Source: Desulfobacterium sp.
GTDB lineage: Bacteria > Desulfobacterota > Desulfobacteria > Desulfobacterales > Desulfobacteraceae
Length of the DNA: 64,000 nucleotides
NCBI GenBank assembly: GCA_016342325.1
Contig: JAEINR010000010.1
Coordinates: 39,461-103,460, forward strand
Direction: 5' to 3'
Under the pieces are notes generated by a model. That model was not told the origin of the DNA, did not search any database, and worked only from the letters and a program-made list of their open reading frames with translations. The stretch's first letter is position 1, and every line of letters starts with the position of its first letter. This document shows, piece after piece, positions 41,179-49,572 of the stretch. Position numbers and translations under genes: made by a program.

Positions 41179-41706
41179 CTAGCTGCCGGCCTCATCCGTC
41201 ATCCACTCCTTAAGATACTCGCCCACATAGGCCGTTGCCGGTGAGAGAATGGGTTCAGGGGAGAGCAGCACATACCCGATGGTCTCGATGTCCCGGGCAA
41301 GGTGCTCGAAAAATGCCGCTTCAACCTCTGCCTTTTCTTCAGAGGTGCAGGCTTCGGTGACCGCTTCGGTGAGATAGCCCACCGGAGTAAAGGAGGAGCA
41401 CTCGGCCACCTCCCACTCTTCCGGAAAATTTGCGATTCTCCAGGGGCTCAGGCTTTCAGGCTTCAGGATGTTCTTTTTTTTCCGATTAAAAGGTGCCTGG
41501 ACAAACTTCATTTTCCGTTTATCCCACTGCATCAATTCTTTTAAGAGGGCATTCATATCATCGGAAAAGATCCACTCCTCCGGCTCCAGGAGAACAGGCG
41601 GAAACTCCCTGCTGGTCAAAGCATACTTGAACGGCCCCTTGGCTTGCCAAAATTTCTTAAAATCCTGGGATTCAAGTAAAATTATTCGTTGTGCGGTCTT
41701 CTCCAT
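41179..41706 (-). CDS. Hypothetical protein
   Basis: About 175 residues from the ATG of MEKTAQRIILLE, which a GGGAGAGG ribosome site precedes; a longer frame to 41787 has poor content. The protein is soluble and acidic, with tryptophan-rich segments (EEWIFSDD and WRIANFPEEWEVAEC) and a helical C-terminus. I recognise no domain. It converges on the small hypothetical gene and is divergent from birA, with which it shares a 154-base control region. Confidence 0.6.
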   Translation of the reverse strand: MEKTAQRIILLESQDFKKFWQAKGPFKYALTSREFPPVLLEPEEWIFSDDMNALLKELMQWDKRKMKFVQAPFNRKKKNILKPESLSPWRIANFPEEWEVAECSSFTPVGYLTEAVTEACTSEEKAEVEAAFFEHLARDIETIGYVLLSPEPILSPATAYVGEYLKEWMTDEAGS

Positions 41707-41798
41707 AATGCCTCTCCCTAACATCTCTACTGATTCACAGATAAAAGGAAGAATGATACCAGAGAGGGACGGGTTTGAACATAACAAAAGTTTTTCCC

Positions 41799-41827
41799 TT
41801 GACCCTTGAAGTTTTTCCTGTTAACCA
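41799..41827 (+). promoter_or_regulatory. Probable promoter of birA-bioYMN
   Basis: TTGACC lies about 16-17 bases before a TTAACC/TAACCA -10 element that overlaps the left half of the BirA operator. Repressor binding would cover the -10 region. Confidence 0.5.
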
Positions 41828-41848
41828 TTCTTTTAAAACTAGGTTAAC
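41820..41848 (+). promoter_or_regulatory. BirA operator
   Basis: A perfect inverted repeat: GTTAACC, a 15-base spacer, GGTTAAC. This fits the known biotin-operator pattern of two inverted half-sites with about 15 bases between them. It stands 12 bases before the birA ATG, so birA and the importer genes should be repressed when BirA-biotinyl-AMP is abundant. Confidence 0.85.
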
Positions 41849-41860
41849 GGGGAATAATCC

Positions 41861-42793
41861 ATGAAAGATAAAATCCTAAAATTATTGGGCACTGCCCAGA
41901 CCCAGTACATCTCAGGGGTTGAGATGAGCAACCACCTCGGCATCTCCCGGGTGGCGGTGTGGAAGCACATGAAACGACTGGTCCAGGAAGGGTATGACAT
42001 GGACGCATCCCCCAAGGGATATCGATTGAAGAGCTGCCGGGATCTCCTGGGTTTCAGCTTTGAAAGGGGGGTGTCCGCCACCCGTTTTTTCCCCATTGTC
42101 GACTCCACCATGGACCGGGCGCGGGAACTTGCAAAACAAGGAGCCGACCATTTCACGGTGGTGATTGCGGAACAGCAGGAAAAAGGCCGGGGCAGGCTCA
42201 GGAGAAGCTGGCTTTCCCAAAAAGGAGGGCTATGGTTCACCATCATCCTCAAACCCGACCTTCCGCCACCGTTGAGCTTCAAGGTCAATTTCGCCGCCTC
42301 CCTCTGCCTTGCAAGGACATTGAACCGGCTCTTTGACATCAATGCCCGGGTCAAATGGCCCAACGACATCCTTGTCAACAACAAGAAACTTGTGGGCCTT
42401 TTATCCGAGATGGAGACCCGGGGGGACATGATCTCCTTTGTCAACATCGGCATCGGCATCAATGTGAACAACCAGCCGGAACAGGACGAGCCCAATGCCG
42501 TATCCATACGCACCCTCGTGGGCCACGACGTTTCCAGGGAAGTGATCCTTGGGGCATTCCTGGATGATCTTGGGGCGATGCTTCAAAACATTCTGGATAA
42601 AGAGATCATCGACCTGTGGAAGGAGCAGACGTCAACCATTGGAAAGCGGGTGAGGATCGAGACCCTCAACAATGTGCACCAGGGGGTCGCCCTTGATGTG
42701 GACGAGACCGGCGCACTGATCCTGGAACAGGAAGATAACACCACACGACGGGTCATATACGGAGACTGTTTTCACAGGGAGAATCAATCATGA
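41861..42793 (+). CDS. birA: Bifunctional biotin repressor/biotin-protein ligase
   Basis: A 310-residue protein of group II (DNA-binding) type. Residues 1-65 form a winged helix (GVEMSNHLGISRVAVWKHMKRL). The ligase domain has GRGRLRRSW (the adenylate-binding loop), KWPNDILV with NKKLVGLLSE, and a C-terminal SH3-like domain. It adenylates biotin, attaches it to carboxylase subunits, and represses biotin genes. A matching operator lies directly upstream, which implies autoregulation. The stop overlaps the bioY ATG (ATGA). Confidence 0.95.
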   Translation: MKDKILKLLGTAQTQYISGVEMSNHLGISRVAVWKHMKRLVQEGYDMDASPKGYRLKSCRDLLGFSFERGVSATRFFPIVDSTMDRARELAKQGADHFTVVIAEQQEKGRGRLRRSWLSQKGGLWFTIILKPDLPPPLSFKVNFAASLCLARTLNRLFDINARVKWPNDILVNNKKLVGLLSEMETRGDMISFVNIGIGINVNNQPEQDEPNAVSIRTLVGHDVSREVILGAFLDDLGAMLQNILDKEIIDLWKEQTSTIGKRVRIETLNNVHQGVALDVDETGALILEQEDNTTRRVIYGDCFHRENQS

Positions 42794-43317
42794 ACCAAGG
42801 CTATCAACTGAAAGAAACCGTGTACTCGGCCCTTTTTGCGGCCCTCATTGCCGCAGGCGCCTTTATCGCCATCCCCATCGGTCCTGTGCCCATCGTCCTC
42901 CAGAACCTCTTTGTCCTGCTGGCCGGCCTGGTCCTTGGCCCCCGCTGGGGCCTTGCAAGCGTCGGCCTCTATCTATTGATGGGCGCATTGGGCTTTCCCG
43001 TATTTGCCGGGGGAACCGGGGGCCTGGGACGGCTCTTCGGCCCCACCGGAGGATATCTCCTGGGCTACCTTCCAGCCGTGTTTGTCACGGGTCTTATTTC
43101 AGACCGCCTGGGCAAGACCCGGGTCGTCGACACAGGCGCAATGGTTGCAGGTTCCCTCATCGTCTACGGCGCCGGTGTTCCCTGGCTGAAGTTTGCCACC
43201 AACATGGCCTGGAACAAGGCTGTTTTCGCCGGCATGGTCCCCTTTATTCCGGGTGACCTGCTCAAGATTGCGGCAGGCGTCTTTGCCGCCGAAATCATCA
43301 GAAAGGTTATGAAATGA
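42790..43317 (+). CDS. bioY: Biotin transporter substrate-binding S component BioY
   Basis: A 175-residue integral membrane protein with about six helices. It has the BioY signatures: PIGPVPIVLQNLFVLLAG near residues 29-46, LGPRWGLASVGLYLLMGALG, and FAGGTGGLGRLFGPTGGYL. It captures biotin for the ECF module. It overlaps birA and bioM by four bases each, so the four genes are one transcript under BirA control. Confidence 0.96.
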   Translation: MNQGYQLKETVYSALFAALIAAGAFIAIPIGPVPIVLQNLFVLLAGLVLGPRWGLASVGLYLLMGALGFPVFAGGTGGLGRLFGPTGGYLLGYLPAVFVTGLISDRLGKTRVVDTGAMVAGSLIVYGAGVPWLKFATNMAWNKAVFAGMVPFIPGDLLKIAAGVFAAEIIRKVMK

Positions 43318-44072
43318 GAACGCTACCCCTGATTGAGGTAAATCAACTCTGCCACGATTATGACGGCACGGGCGGCGGCATCCAACAGATCAGCTTCCGG
43401 ATTTTCAAAGGAGAATTTATCCTGGTGGCCGGCAAAAACGGTTCCGGCAAGAGCACCCTGTTTCGGCACCTGAATGCCCTGTTGATGCCCACCACAGGCG
43501 ATCTCCTCGTCCACGGCAGATCCATACGCAAGGACCCCCTGGCTGCCAGGAAGGCCGTGGGCCTGGTGTTCCAGGATGCCGACACCCAGATCGTGGGAGA
43601 GACGGTGGCCGATGACATCGCCTTTGGCCCTGAGAACCTCGGACTCGCCCGGAACAAAATCCAGGAACGGGTCGACCTTGCCCTTGACGCCCTGGGGCTG
43701 TCACAGTTACGGGAGAGAAATCCCTCCTCCCTGTCCGGGGGAGAGAAACGGCGCCTGGCCATTGCCGGGGTCGTTGCCATGGATCCAGAGGTGATCGTGC
43801 TGGACGAACCCTTTTCCAACCTGGACCACCCGGGCACCCTGGATCTCATTGCCTGCATCGAAAAGCTCCACCGGACGGGCCACACCATCGTGCTTTCCAC
43901 CCATGACATTGAAAAGGTGATCACCCTGGCCACCCGGATGATCATCCTGGACCGGGGCCGCCTTGTTGCGGATGATCTTCCCCAGGCACTCTTGAAACAC
44001 CTGGAACCGTTCGGGGTGAGGGAGCCCTGCGCATCAAGGCTCGGCATGGCGGTTCAGCCGTGGGCCAGTTGA
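43314..44072 (+). CDS. bioM: ECF transporter ATPase (BioM/CbiO-like)
   Basis: A 252-residue ABC ATPase. Walker A is GKNGSGKST near residue 41, the Q-loop is VFQDADTQ, the signature LSGGEKRR, and Walker B VIVLDEPF. These match EcfA. Because the gene lies between bioY and the ecfT-like gene, it powers a dedicated biotin importer, BioMNY, with a single ATPase type acting as a homodimer. The BirA operator upstream supports the biotin role. Confidence 0.92.
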   Translation: MRTLPLIEVNQLCHDYDGTGGGIQQISFRIFKGEFILVAGKNGSGKSTLFRHLNALLMPTTGDLLVHGRSIRKDPLAARKAVGLVFQDADTQIVGETVADDIAFGPENLGLARNKIQERVDLALDALGLSQLRERNPSSLSGGEKRRLAIAGVVAMDPEVIVLDEPFSNLDHPGTLDLIACIEKLHRTGHTIVLSTHDIEKVITLATRMIILDRGRLVADDLPQALLKHLEPFGVREPCASRLGMAVQPWAS

Positions 44073-44815
44073 CCCTCTTTACCTATGTCCCATCCACCTC
44101 CCTTGCCCATGGCTTGGATGTGCGATGCAAGCTGTGCTGCCTGAGCCTCATGAGCATTGCCACCCTCCAGGGAGGGCCGGTGCCCCTTTCCCTGATCACC
44201 GCCATGGTTGCAGGGCTCCTGATTGCAACCGCCATCCGGCCGCTTACGCTTTTTCGGGAGCTGAAACTCTTTTTTCTCCTGGTGGCCATGGTCTTTATCT
44301 CACGGTCCGTCACCACAGGGGGGGAACCCATAATCAACCTGTGGGGAATATCGGCAACCAAACAGGGAATCGTGGCGGGCGCCCTGCTCTCCTGGAAGTT
44401 CGTCCTGGTGATGCTCATGGGAATCGTGTTTACCAAAACCACAAAGCCCTCCCATGTCAAGGGCGCGGTCCAGTGGTTTCTGCGCCCCATCCCCTTTGTG
44501 CCGGAGACCCGGGTCGCGGTCATGATCAGTCTTTTTTTAAGATTCATGCCCCTGATCCTCACGCAAGCGTCCGAGGTGTCCCAGGCCCAGCAGGCCCGCT
44601 GTTTTCACCTGGAGAAGAACCCGGTCAAGCGGCTACTCCGCCCCACGGTTCCCCTGCTCAAAAAGACCTTTCAATCGGCGGACCAGCTGGCCCTTGCCAT
44701 GGAGGCCCGGAGCTACAGCGACAAGAGAACCGACCCTGTCTTCATCCGTTCAGGCCAAGAACCCCTCATCCTTGCCCTGTGCTTCCTTGTTCTGGGGCTG
44801 TCCTTCATCGTTTAA
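44060..44815 (+). CDS. bioN: ECF transporter transmembrane T component (BioN/EcfT-like)
   Basis: A 251-residue membrane protein with four to five helices plus a cytoplasmic coupling region. The two characteristic Ala-Arg motifs for ATPase contact are present as QQARCF and MEARSYS. The start is a GTG that overlaps the bioM stop by 13 bases, an offset giving strong coupling. It completes BioMNY. Its stop overlaps the convergent GNAT gene by four bases. Confidence 0.9.
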   Translation: MGQLTLFTYVPSTSLAHGLDVRCKLCCLSLMSIATLQGGPVPLSLITAMVAGLLIATAIRPLTLFRELKLFFLLVAMVFISRSVTTGGEPIINLWGISATKQGIVAGALLSWKFVLVMLMGIVFTKTTKPSHVKGAVQWFLRPIPFVPETRVAVMISLFLRFMPLILTQASEVSQAQQARCFHLEKNPVKRLLRPTVPLLKKTFQSADQLALAMEARSYSDKRTDPVFIRSGQEPLILALCFLVLGLSFIV

Positions 44816-45336
44816 GCGTGTCCAAGTGAGGCGTTTATCAGCCGCATCTCCATGAGATTCCAGGCTTCATCCCGGAATGTGAATGCACCGATCTTAAGCC
44901 GATATTCCTCGAAACCAAGGCGTTGATAGGTGGCGATGGCCGCCTTGTTGAAGTCAAACACGCCAAGGGTGATTTCAGCAAGGCCCAGATAATCGAAGGC
45001 CTCCCTGACGGCCAGCCTGACCATCTCCTTGCCAAGGCCTGCCCCTTGATGGCCGGGAAATATCATTACCCGTCCGATCCGGCAGCATTCCCTGTCGTAA
45101 TCGATGTTCATCAACTGAATATGACCCACCACCTGGGATGTTGTCTGGAGAACCGCCTTGAACACCTTAACAGAGGGCTGTTTCCCGATCGCCCTTGCCA
45201 GGGTTCGCTTCAACTGGGTGGCATCCAGGGGATGACGATAATTGGGACCGGCCCATTGAAGGAGAAAACGGGCGTCCGGTACCACAGCGATCAGCGGATC
45301 GCAGTCGCTTTCAAGAAATTGTTCCAACCTGATCAT
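44812..45336 (-). CDS. GNAT family N-acetyltransferase
   Basis: A 174-residue RimL-like acetyltransferase. The acetyl-CoA loop is GHQGAGLGKEMV near residues 95-106, preceded by IGRVMIFP and followed by the FDFNKAAIATYQRLGFEEY segment. The substrate may be a ribosomal protein or a small amine. It faces the biotin operon and has no clear partner. Confidence 0.88.
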   Translation of the reverse strand: MIRLEQFLESDCDPLIAVVPDARFLLQWAGPNYRHPLDATQLKRTLARAIGKQPSVKVFKAVLQTTSQVVGHIQLMNIDYDRECCRIGRVMIFPGHQGAGLGKEMVRLAVREAFDYLGLAEITLGVFDFNKAAIATYQRLGFEEYRLKIGAFTFRDEAWNLMEMRLINASLGHA

Positions 45337-45707
45337 AGAACCTGTCTAACCTCCCATTGTCTTTCCGTTCCAGACATACTAAATTTTATTTGTGGATATA
45401 CAATTAGTATGTTGGGCGGAAATTTGTGTTGAACATTCAAGAAAACACTGTGTCATTATTTTCTTAAGGTGTGAAGTTAATTATCAAGTGTTATGAATTT
45501 TTTTACCACTACCTCTCCCTAGGACTCTTTTCAGGGTGATCGGTTCTTCTTCAAAAAAACCACTCCTGTTTGCGCCAGGTGCAGCATACAGCAATAAATA
45601 GCACGACCATCAATCATTATGCCACATCGTGGTACATTAGTTGCTGTAGTTTGAAGCATGGCAAGTATCTTTAAGATTCCTTTTACCATGAAACAATGGA
45701 GGTTGTT
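45337..45707. other. Intergenic region upstream of the PEP-CTERM gene
   Basis: 371 AT-rich bases between the divergently oriented GNAT and PEP-CTERM genes. An 8-bp inverted repeat (CATACTAA at 45375-45382 with TTAGTATG at 45404-45411, 21-base spacer) lies on the GNAT side and could be an operator. A TGGCAA element near 45659 only partly resembles a sigma-54 site. I see no RNA gene. Confidence 0.45.
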
Positions 45708-46367
45708 ATGCAAAAACGTATTGTACAATCCTTGATGACACTGTGCTTCTTATTCTCAGCTACCACCGCTTATGCTGTCCCCATTAACTGGGTCGATTGG
45801 ACGTCAACCGGCCCCGCAACAGTCCTGGGAACCATGGGGGGGGTGGGTGTCACGTACTCTGGCGGATACGCTTCTGCCGATCTGGGTGGAGGAACAAATT
45901 ATTGGACTGAAGGATCTCCCGCACCCTATACTGGAAATACCCATGTGGACAATGCGCCAACAGCCGGTGAACTGATTCGACTTGTCGGAGCAACGTCCAA
46001 CCGGGTTCACTTTTCAAGCGCGGTTTTTAATCCTGTCATGGCCATTGTAAGCATGGGACAGGGCGGTTTAGCAGTAGAATACGATTTTGACCAATCCTTC
46101 ACCCTGCTCAGTGAAGGTCGAGGCTACTGGGGAGATGGGACCTATTCCGAAGGTCCGGGAGATGTCCTCACAGGAAGGGAACTCCATGCCGTTATTCAGT
46201 TCAACGGATGGGTTTCAGATATCAATTTCGACAACACATATGAAAACTGGCACGGTTTTACTTTGGGTGCAGCCGATTCTGCTCCAGTACCCGAGCCGGC
46301 CACAATGCTCCTTTTCGGTATTGGGCTTTTAGCCCTTGCCGGAGCAAGGCGAAAATTCCAGAAGTAA
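45708..46367 (+). CDS. PEP-CTERM domain protein
   Basis: A 219-residue exported protein with the ATG preceded by TGGAGG at five bases. The signal peptide (about residues 1-23) ends TTAYA. The mature part is Gly/Asn-rich with paired strands. The C-terminus has VPEPATMLLFGIGLLALAGA then RRK, which is the exosortase sorting signal: a PEP motif, a helix, and a basic tail. Such proteins are processed by an exosortase and often join the extracellular matrix or sheath. No exosortase is in the window. Confidence 0.9.
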   Translation: MQKRIVQSLMTLCFLFSATTAYAVPINWVDWTSTGPATVLGTMGGVGVTYSGGYASADLGGGTNYWTEGSPAPYTGNTHVDNAPTAGELIRLVGATSNRVHFSSAVFNPVMAIVSMGQGGLAVEYDFDQSFTLLSEGRGYWGDGTYSEGPGDVLTGRELHAVIQFNGWVSDINFDNTYENWHGFTLGAADSAPVPEPATMLLFGIGLLALAGARRKFQK

Positions 46368-46698
46368 CGCGACGGGGTCAACCCACAGGGCAGGGTCAGA
46401 AATGGCCCTGCCTTTTTTTTTACCTCGAAACTATCAGCAAACGAAATGTGATAGGCGCGTGCACGGTAACATGATATGACCATCACAGTCTCCCCCCTGT
46501 CTATCCGAACCATCATCCAGAAGATACAAATTGTAACAATTAAACACATAATTAACACAGACACCTGGGCGCCCATGGATATATAGTTAGTCCACATTTT
46601 TTATTGCATTTTGAAATGGCATCCACCTTTTCAAGATTTAAGCCATATACGATCCAGGACGGTGACCCCGCCATGGATAAAGATTAGGAGAGACTCAA
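46368..46698. other. Intergenic region between the PEP-CTERM gene and the lipoprotein gene
   Basis: 331 bases containing the PEP-CTERM terminator and otherwise ordinary AT-rich sequence that should carry the promoter of the lipoprotein gene. The opposite-strand open frame through it has no support as a gene. Confidence 0.5.
46389..46421 (+). terminator. Rho-independent terminator of the PEP-CTERM gene
   Basis: GGCAGGG and CCCTGCC form a 7-bp stem followed by a run of nine T, about 21 bases after the stop. Confidence 0.85.
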
Positions 46699-47730
46699 TT
46701 GAACCGTAGTCAAACACCCCGTTTTAAGAATTTGTGCCATGTAATTTTTTGGTGCAGCCTGGTTTTCATGTTGCAGGCGTGCAATTCAAGCTCATCGTCA
46801 AGTAAAAAAGCTGTCCCCACCATCCCAAAGAAACTCCCCATCGTAAAAAGCGACATAACCCTGGGAGACAGGACATGGAAGGTTGAAAAGTTAGGATCCG
46901 GAAAGAGAATCGTGACAGATTTTTATCAAGATAGCGCCCTTCCCGGCCTGATTCTTACCATTGAAGGGCACCCCATGGACTACGCCCTTCTTTCAAGTGA
47001 GAATGGCGTTACCCCCACCAGTTCCTATGCTGTTCTCGTTATAGGGGATGTTACCTATGGGGGTACGGACCTGGCAATTTCCGAGATCGGTGATGTTGCG
47101 ATTGCCCTGACAGGACCGGTGCAGAGATTTCAGGCCGGTGCGCCAACCGGTGAGCCGCTTCCGTGCACGATAAAGGTCACCGCCTCACAGATCGGCGGGG
47201 GAACCAGTGAGTTTTATATTGACGGCAACGAAGCGCTTCTCAATGGAGAATTGGGCACAAGGACCTATAACCAGGTCATCGATCTCCTGACAAATCATCC
47301 GGAAGTCGACACGATTGTTGAAGTGGATGTCCCAGGATCGGTGAACGATGAGGTCAACATGAAAACCGGCAGGATGATAAGAAACCACGGGCTTAGCACA
47401 AAGGTGCCCCCGAACGGACACATCGCCTCCGGAGGCGTGGACCTGTTCTTGGCCGGGATAAAGAGAACCATTGGAAAAGGGGCCCGGGTGGGGGTTCACT
47501 CCTGGGCAGGAGGGGATGGGAAAGCGGCTGCGGAGTATCCCGAAGACGACCCCGCCCATCACGCACAGATAGACTATCATAACACCATGCTGGGGACACC
47601 CCAGGGACGCGGGTTTTATTTTTACACCATAACCGCGGCAAAAGCCGATAATAATCCCGACTATTCGCCCCTGGATATGCACTATATGACCACGGAAGAG
47701 ATCGCCAAGTGGAAGATTGAGACAGAATAA
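46699..47730 (+). CDS. Lipoprotein with ClpP/crotonase-fold (SppA-like) domain
   Basis: A 343-residue lipoprotein from a TTG start. The lipobox is LQAC near residues 25-28 and is followed by a serine run (CNSSSSSS). The C-terminal part (about 170-343) has a ClpP/crotonase-like fold: LLTNHPEVDTIVEVDVPGS, then HIASGGVDLFLAGIKR with a candidate Ser in ASGG, and ARVGVHSWAGGDGKA. Such proteins resemble SppA or periplasmic ClpP-class peptidases. It is predicted to be tethered in the envelope facing the periplasm; catalytic function is not proved. The gene stands alone. Confidence 0.7.
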   Translation: MNRSQTPRFKNLCHVIFWCSLVFMLQACNSSSSSSKKAVPTIPKKLPIVKSDITLGDRTWKVEKLGSGKRIVTDFYQDSALPGLILTIEGHPMDYALLSSENGVTPTSSYAVLVIGDVTYGGTDLAISEIGDVAIALTGPVQRFQAGAPTGEPLPCTIKVTASQIGGGTSEFYIDGNEALLNGELGTRTYNQVIDLLTNHPEVDTIVEVDVPGSVNDEVNMKTGRMIRNHGLSTKVPPNGHIASGGVDLFLAGIKRTIGKGARVGVHSWAGGDGKAAAEYPEDDPAHHAQIDYHNTMLGTPQGRGFYFYTITAAKADNNPDYSPLDMHYMTTEEIAKWKIETE

Positions 47731-47762
47731 ATGGATTAAAAGGGAGGGGGGAGACATCCGCC

Positions 47763-48407
47763 CTAGGATGGGCCGGGCAATGGAAAAGAGAGGCAATGGG
47801 ATCGCTTTCTTGCCGGTTCCCAGATCATGCAGAGATGTGAGATCAAGGCGCCGCAGGTGATAACACAGGGAGTCCTTTGGGACAGATCAATCTGCTGTCC
47901 CACCGAAAGGGATTCAACAACGGTGTCGGCCCCATCCTGGTAGATGATCCCGGGATGGTGGCTGTGACCCCTGAAAAGAACGCTCTGGGGCGATTCATTG
48001 AAGAATTTATCCGATTCGTCAATTCCCATGGTACGGATCATGCCCGCCGGCCCCAGCTCTTTTACAAATGGAAGGGAATGGGCTAAAATAACATTTTCAA
48101 GTTCAACGGTCTGGGCCAGGTTGCCAAGATAGTCCAGGGTGGTTTGGGAGACGACCTCCCCCGGTTGATCCCGGTGGTTCACCAACACGATATGATCGTT
48201 GTTTCCCTTCACCGCAATGACCCCATGGCGTTCCAGAAGATCGACACAGGAATCCGCCGTCCCGGGGGAGCCTGAATCACAAATATCGCCAAGATGATAT
48301 AAACGGGTACACTCCTTTTCCTTTAGAAAAGAGATGGCCCCTTGGATGACGTCCGATTTCCCATGGCTGTCGGCCATGATCCCGATTTTTTCCGGCATAG
48401 AACTCAA
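47763..48407 (-). CDS. MJ0936/YfcE-type metallophosphoesterase
   Basis: A 214-residue phosphodiesterase. Metal ligands appear as MADSHG (D, H) near residues 11-16, HLGDICD, KGNND, AHSLPF and FRGHSHHPG. These are the ordered motifs of the calcineurin-like superfamily. It probably hydrolyses phosphodiesters such as cyclic or dinucleotide compounds. It converges on the lipoprotein gene with a 32-base gap. Confidence 0.9.
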   Translation of the reverse strand: MSSMPEKIGIMADSHGKSDVIQGAISFLKEKECTRLYHLGDICDSGSPGTADSCVDLLERHGVIAVKGNNDHIVLVNHRDQPGEVVSQTTLDYLGNLAQTVELENVILAHSLPFVKELGPAGMIRTMGIDESDKFFNESPQSVLFRGHSHHPGIIYQDGADTVVESLSVGQQIDLSQRTPCVITCGALISHLCMIWEPARKRSHCLSFPLPGPS

Positions 48408-48543
48408 TGTTAACGTTTAGGCTTGCATTAGAAGAAGGATACTTTTGTTACATTTTTTTACAAAAGACCAACAGACATTGGAGTCTACCGGATATAGACT
48501 CGGACTCAAAGTAAAAAATGCCATATTTAAAGGAGAAGACACC

Positions 48544-48921
48544 ATGAAACCATTAAAGACAACAGCGATTCTTTTTCTGACAACCATCCTTTTATGGGGG
48601 TGCGGCCATACCGCAGCCAGGTATCGCCCCATTGTGGACGGCCCAATGGAGCAAACATATTCAGCCGATCTTGCAGAATGCCAGGCCCTTGCGGAAAAAC
48701 GCAGCTACCTGAATGATGATGTAAAAACCAGCGCATTGATGGGAAGCGGCATCGGTGCCGTCACCGGTGCCTTGTCCGACGGCCTGGAAGGAGGTGTCGT
48801 GGGTGCAGCGGCAGGTGTCGTGCTGGGTGCCAGCACCCGGGCCTGGGAAACCCGGGATGAACGCAAAAGCATTGTCTGCAAGTGCATGGAGCTACGGGGT
48901 CATAAAGTAGTGGAAAAGTAA
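48544..48921 (+). CDS. Small lipoprotein with glycine-zipper segment
   Basis: A 125-residue exported protein. The start is the ATG after AAAGGAGAAG, and the lipobox is LLWGC, giving acylated Cys at about residue 20. The middle has GSGIGAVTGALSDG and GGVVGAAAGVVLGAS, two glycine-zipper stretches like those of outer-membrane SlyB/Omp-type proteins, which can insert into membranes. The C-terminus has paired cysteines (CKCMEL). It probably sits in the outer membrane and acts in envelope stability. Confidence 0.8.
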   Translation: MKPLKTTAILFLTTILLWGCGHTAARYRPIVDGPMEQTYSADLAECQALAEKRSYLNDDVKTSALMGSGIGAVTGALSDGLEGGVVGAAAGVVLGASTRAWETRDERKSIVCKCMELRGHKVVEK

Positions 48922-48969
48922 CTCATCTTTCCAACAAACCACTGCTAATCCATGGATTATTCAAGCCGT

Positions 48970-49473
48970 TTAATGGGCTCCAGGATCGGGTTGCCCCCCA
49001 AGGGAAGAAGCAAGCTCTACTTTGGCACCGGCCGCCTGGGAACCCGGCTCAAGGATCATCAGGCGAACCCGCCCCGTTGCCGCAAGCCTGCCCTGGTCAT
49101 CGTGGACCGTTGCTTCCCAGACATGGGACCGCCGCCCCATGACCAGGGGCGTTGCGGTACAGCGCAGGGTGCCCGCCCGAACCGCCCGCAAAAACGAGGT
49201 GGCGTTTTCAAGTCCCACGGCGCTCTTGTTATCGCCAAACACGTTCAAGGCGGCCCCGGTGCTGCACAGGGACTCGATCATGGCGGCGTACACACCGCCG
49301 TGGACCAGGCCGTAGGGTTGATATAGTTTTTCGGTAATCTCTACCTCGGCCACAAGTCTGGACAGACTTGCCTCGACAAATCTAAGCCCAATGGTCCTGT
49401 TGTACCCCCCGAGGTTGTCGTTGATCATCTCCACCAGATTGTCAGGCACTTGATCACCGGAAATTTCCGCCAT
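48970..49473 (-). CDS. PaaI-type thioesterase (hotdog fold)
   Basis: A 167-residue hotdog-fold enzyme. The ATG of MAEISGD follows AGGAGG by eight bases, so I reject a slightly longer frame. The active-site loop GLVHGGVYAAMIES near residue 60 is typical of PaaI/YbgC acyl-CoA thioesterases, with the Asp/Glu in the next helix. It hydrolyses acyl-CoA, probably aromatic or medium-chain. It is transcribed alone. Confidence 0.88.
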   Translation of the reverse strand: MAEISGDQVPDNLVEMINDNLGGYNRTIGLRFVEASLSRLVAEVEITEKLYQPYGLVHGGVYAAMIESLCSTGAALNVFGDNKSAVGLENATSFLRAVRAGTLRCTATPLVMGRRSHVWEATVHDDQGRLAATGRVRLMILEPGSQAAGAKVELASSLGGQPDPGAH

Positions 49474-49572
49474 TCTCTTGTTCCTCCTGTCCACCATGGG
49501 TTTTAGTTTCTTAGGTCTGATTCGTTCAAAGACCTATACCCATAGCAGACCCATGGCCATTTCGCAACAGGT

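Noticed and set aside
45655..45680. Possible sigma-54 promoter (TGGCAA) upstream of the PEP-CTERM gene.
   Set aside because: The -12 element lacks the GC dinucleotide, so it does not meet the consensus, unlike the clear site at 57224.
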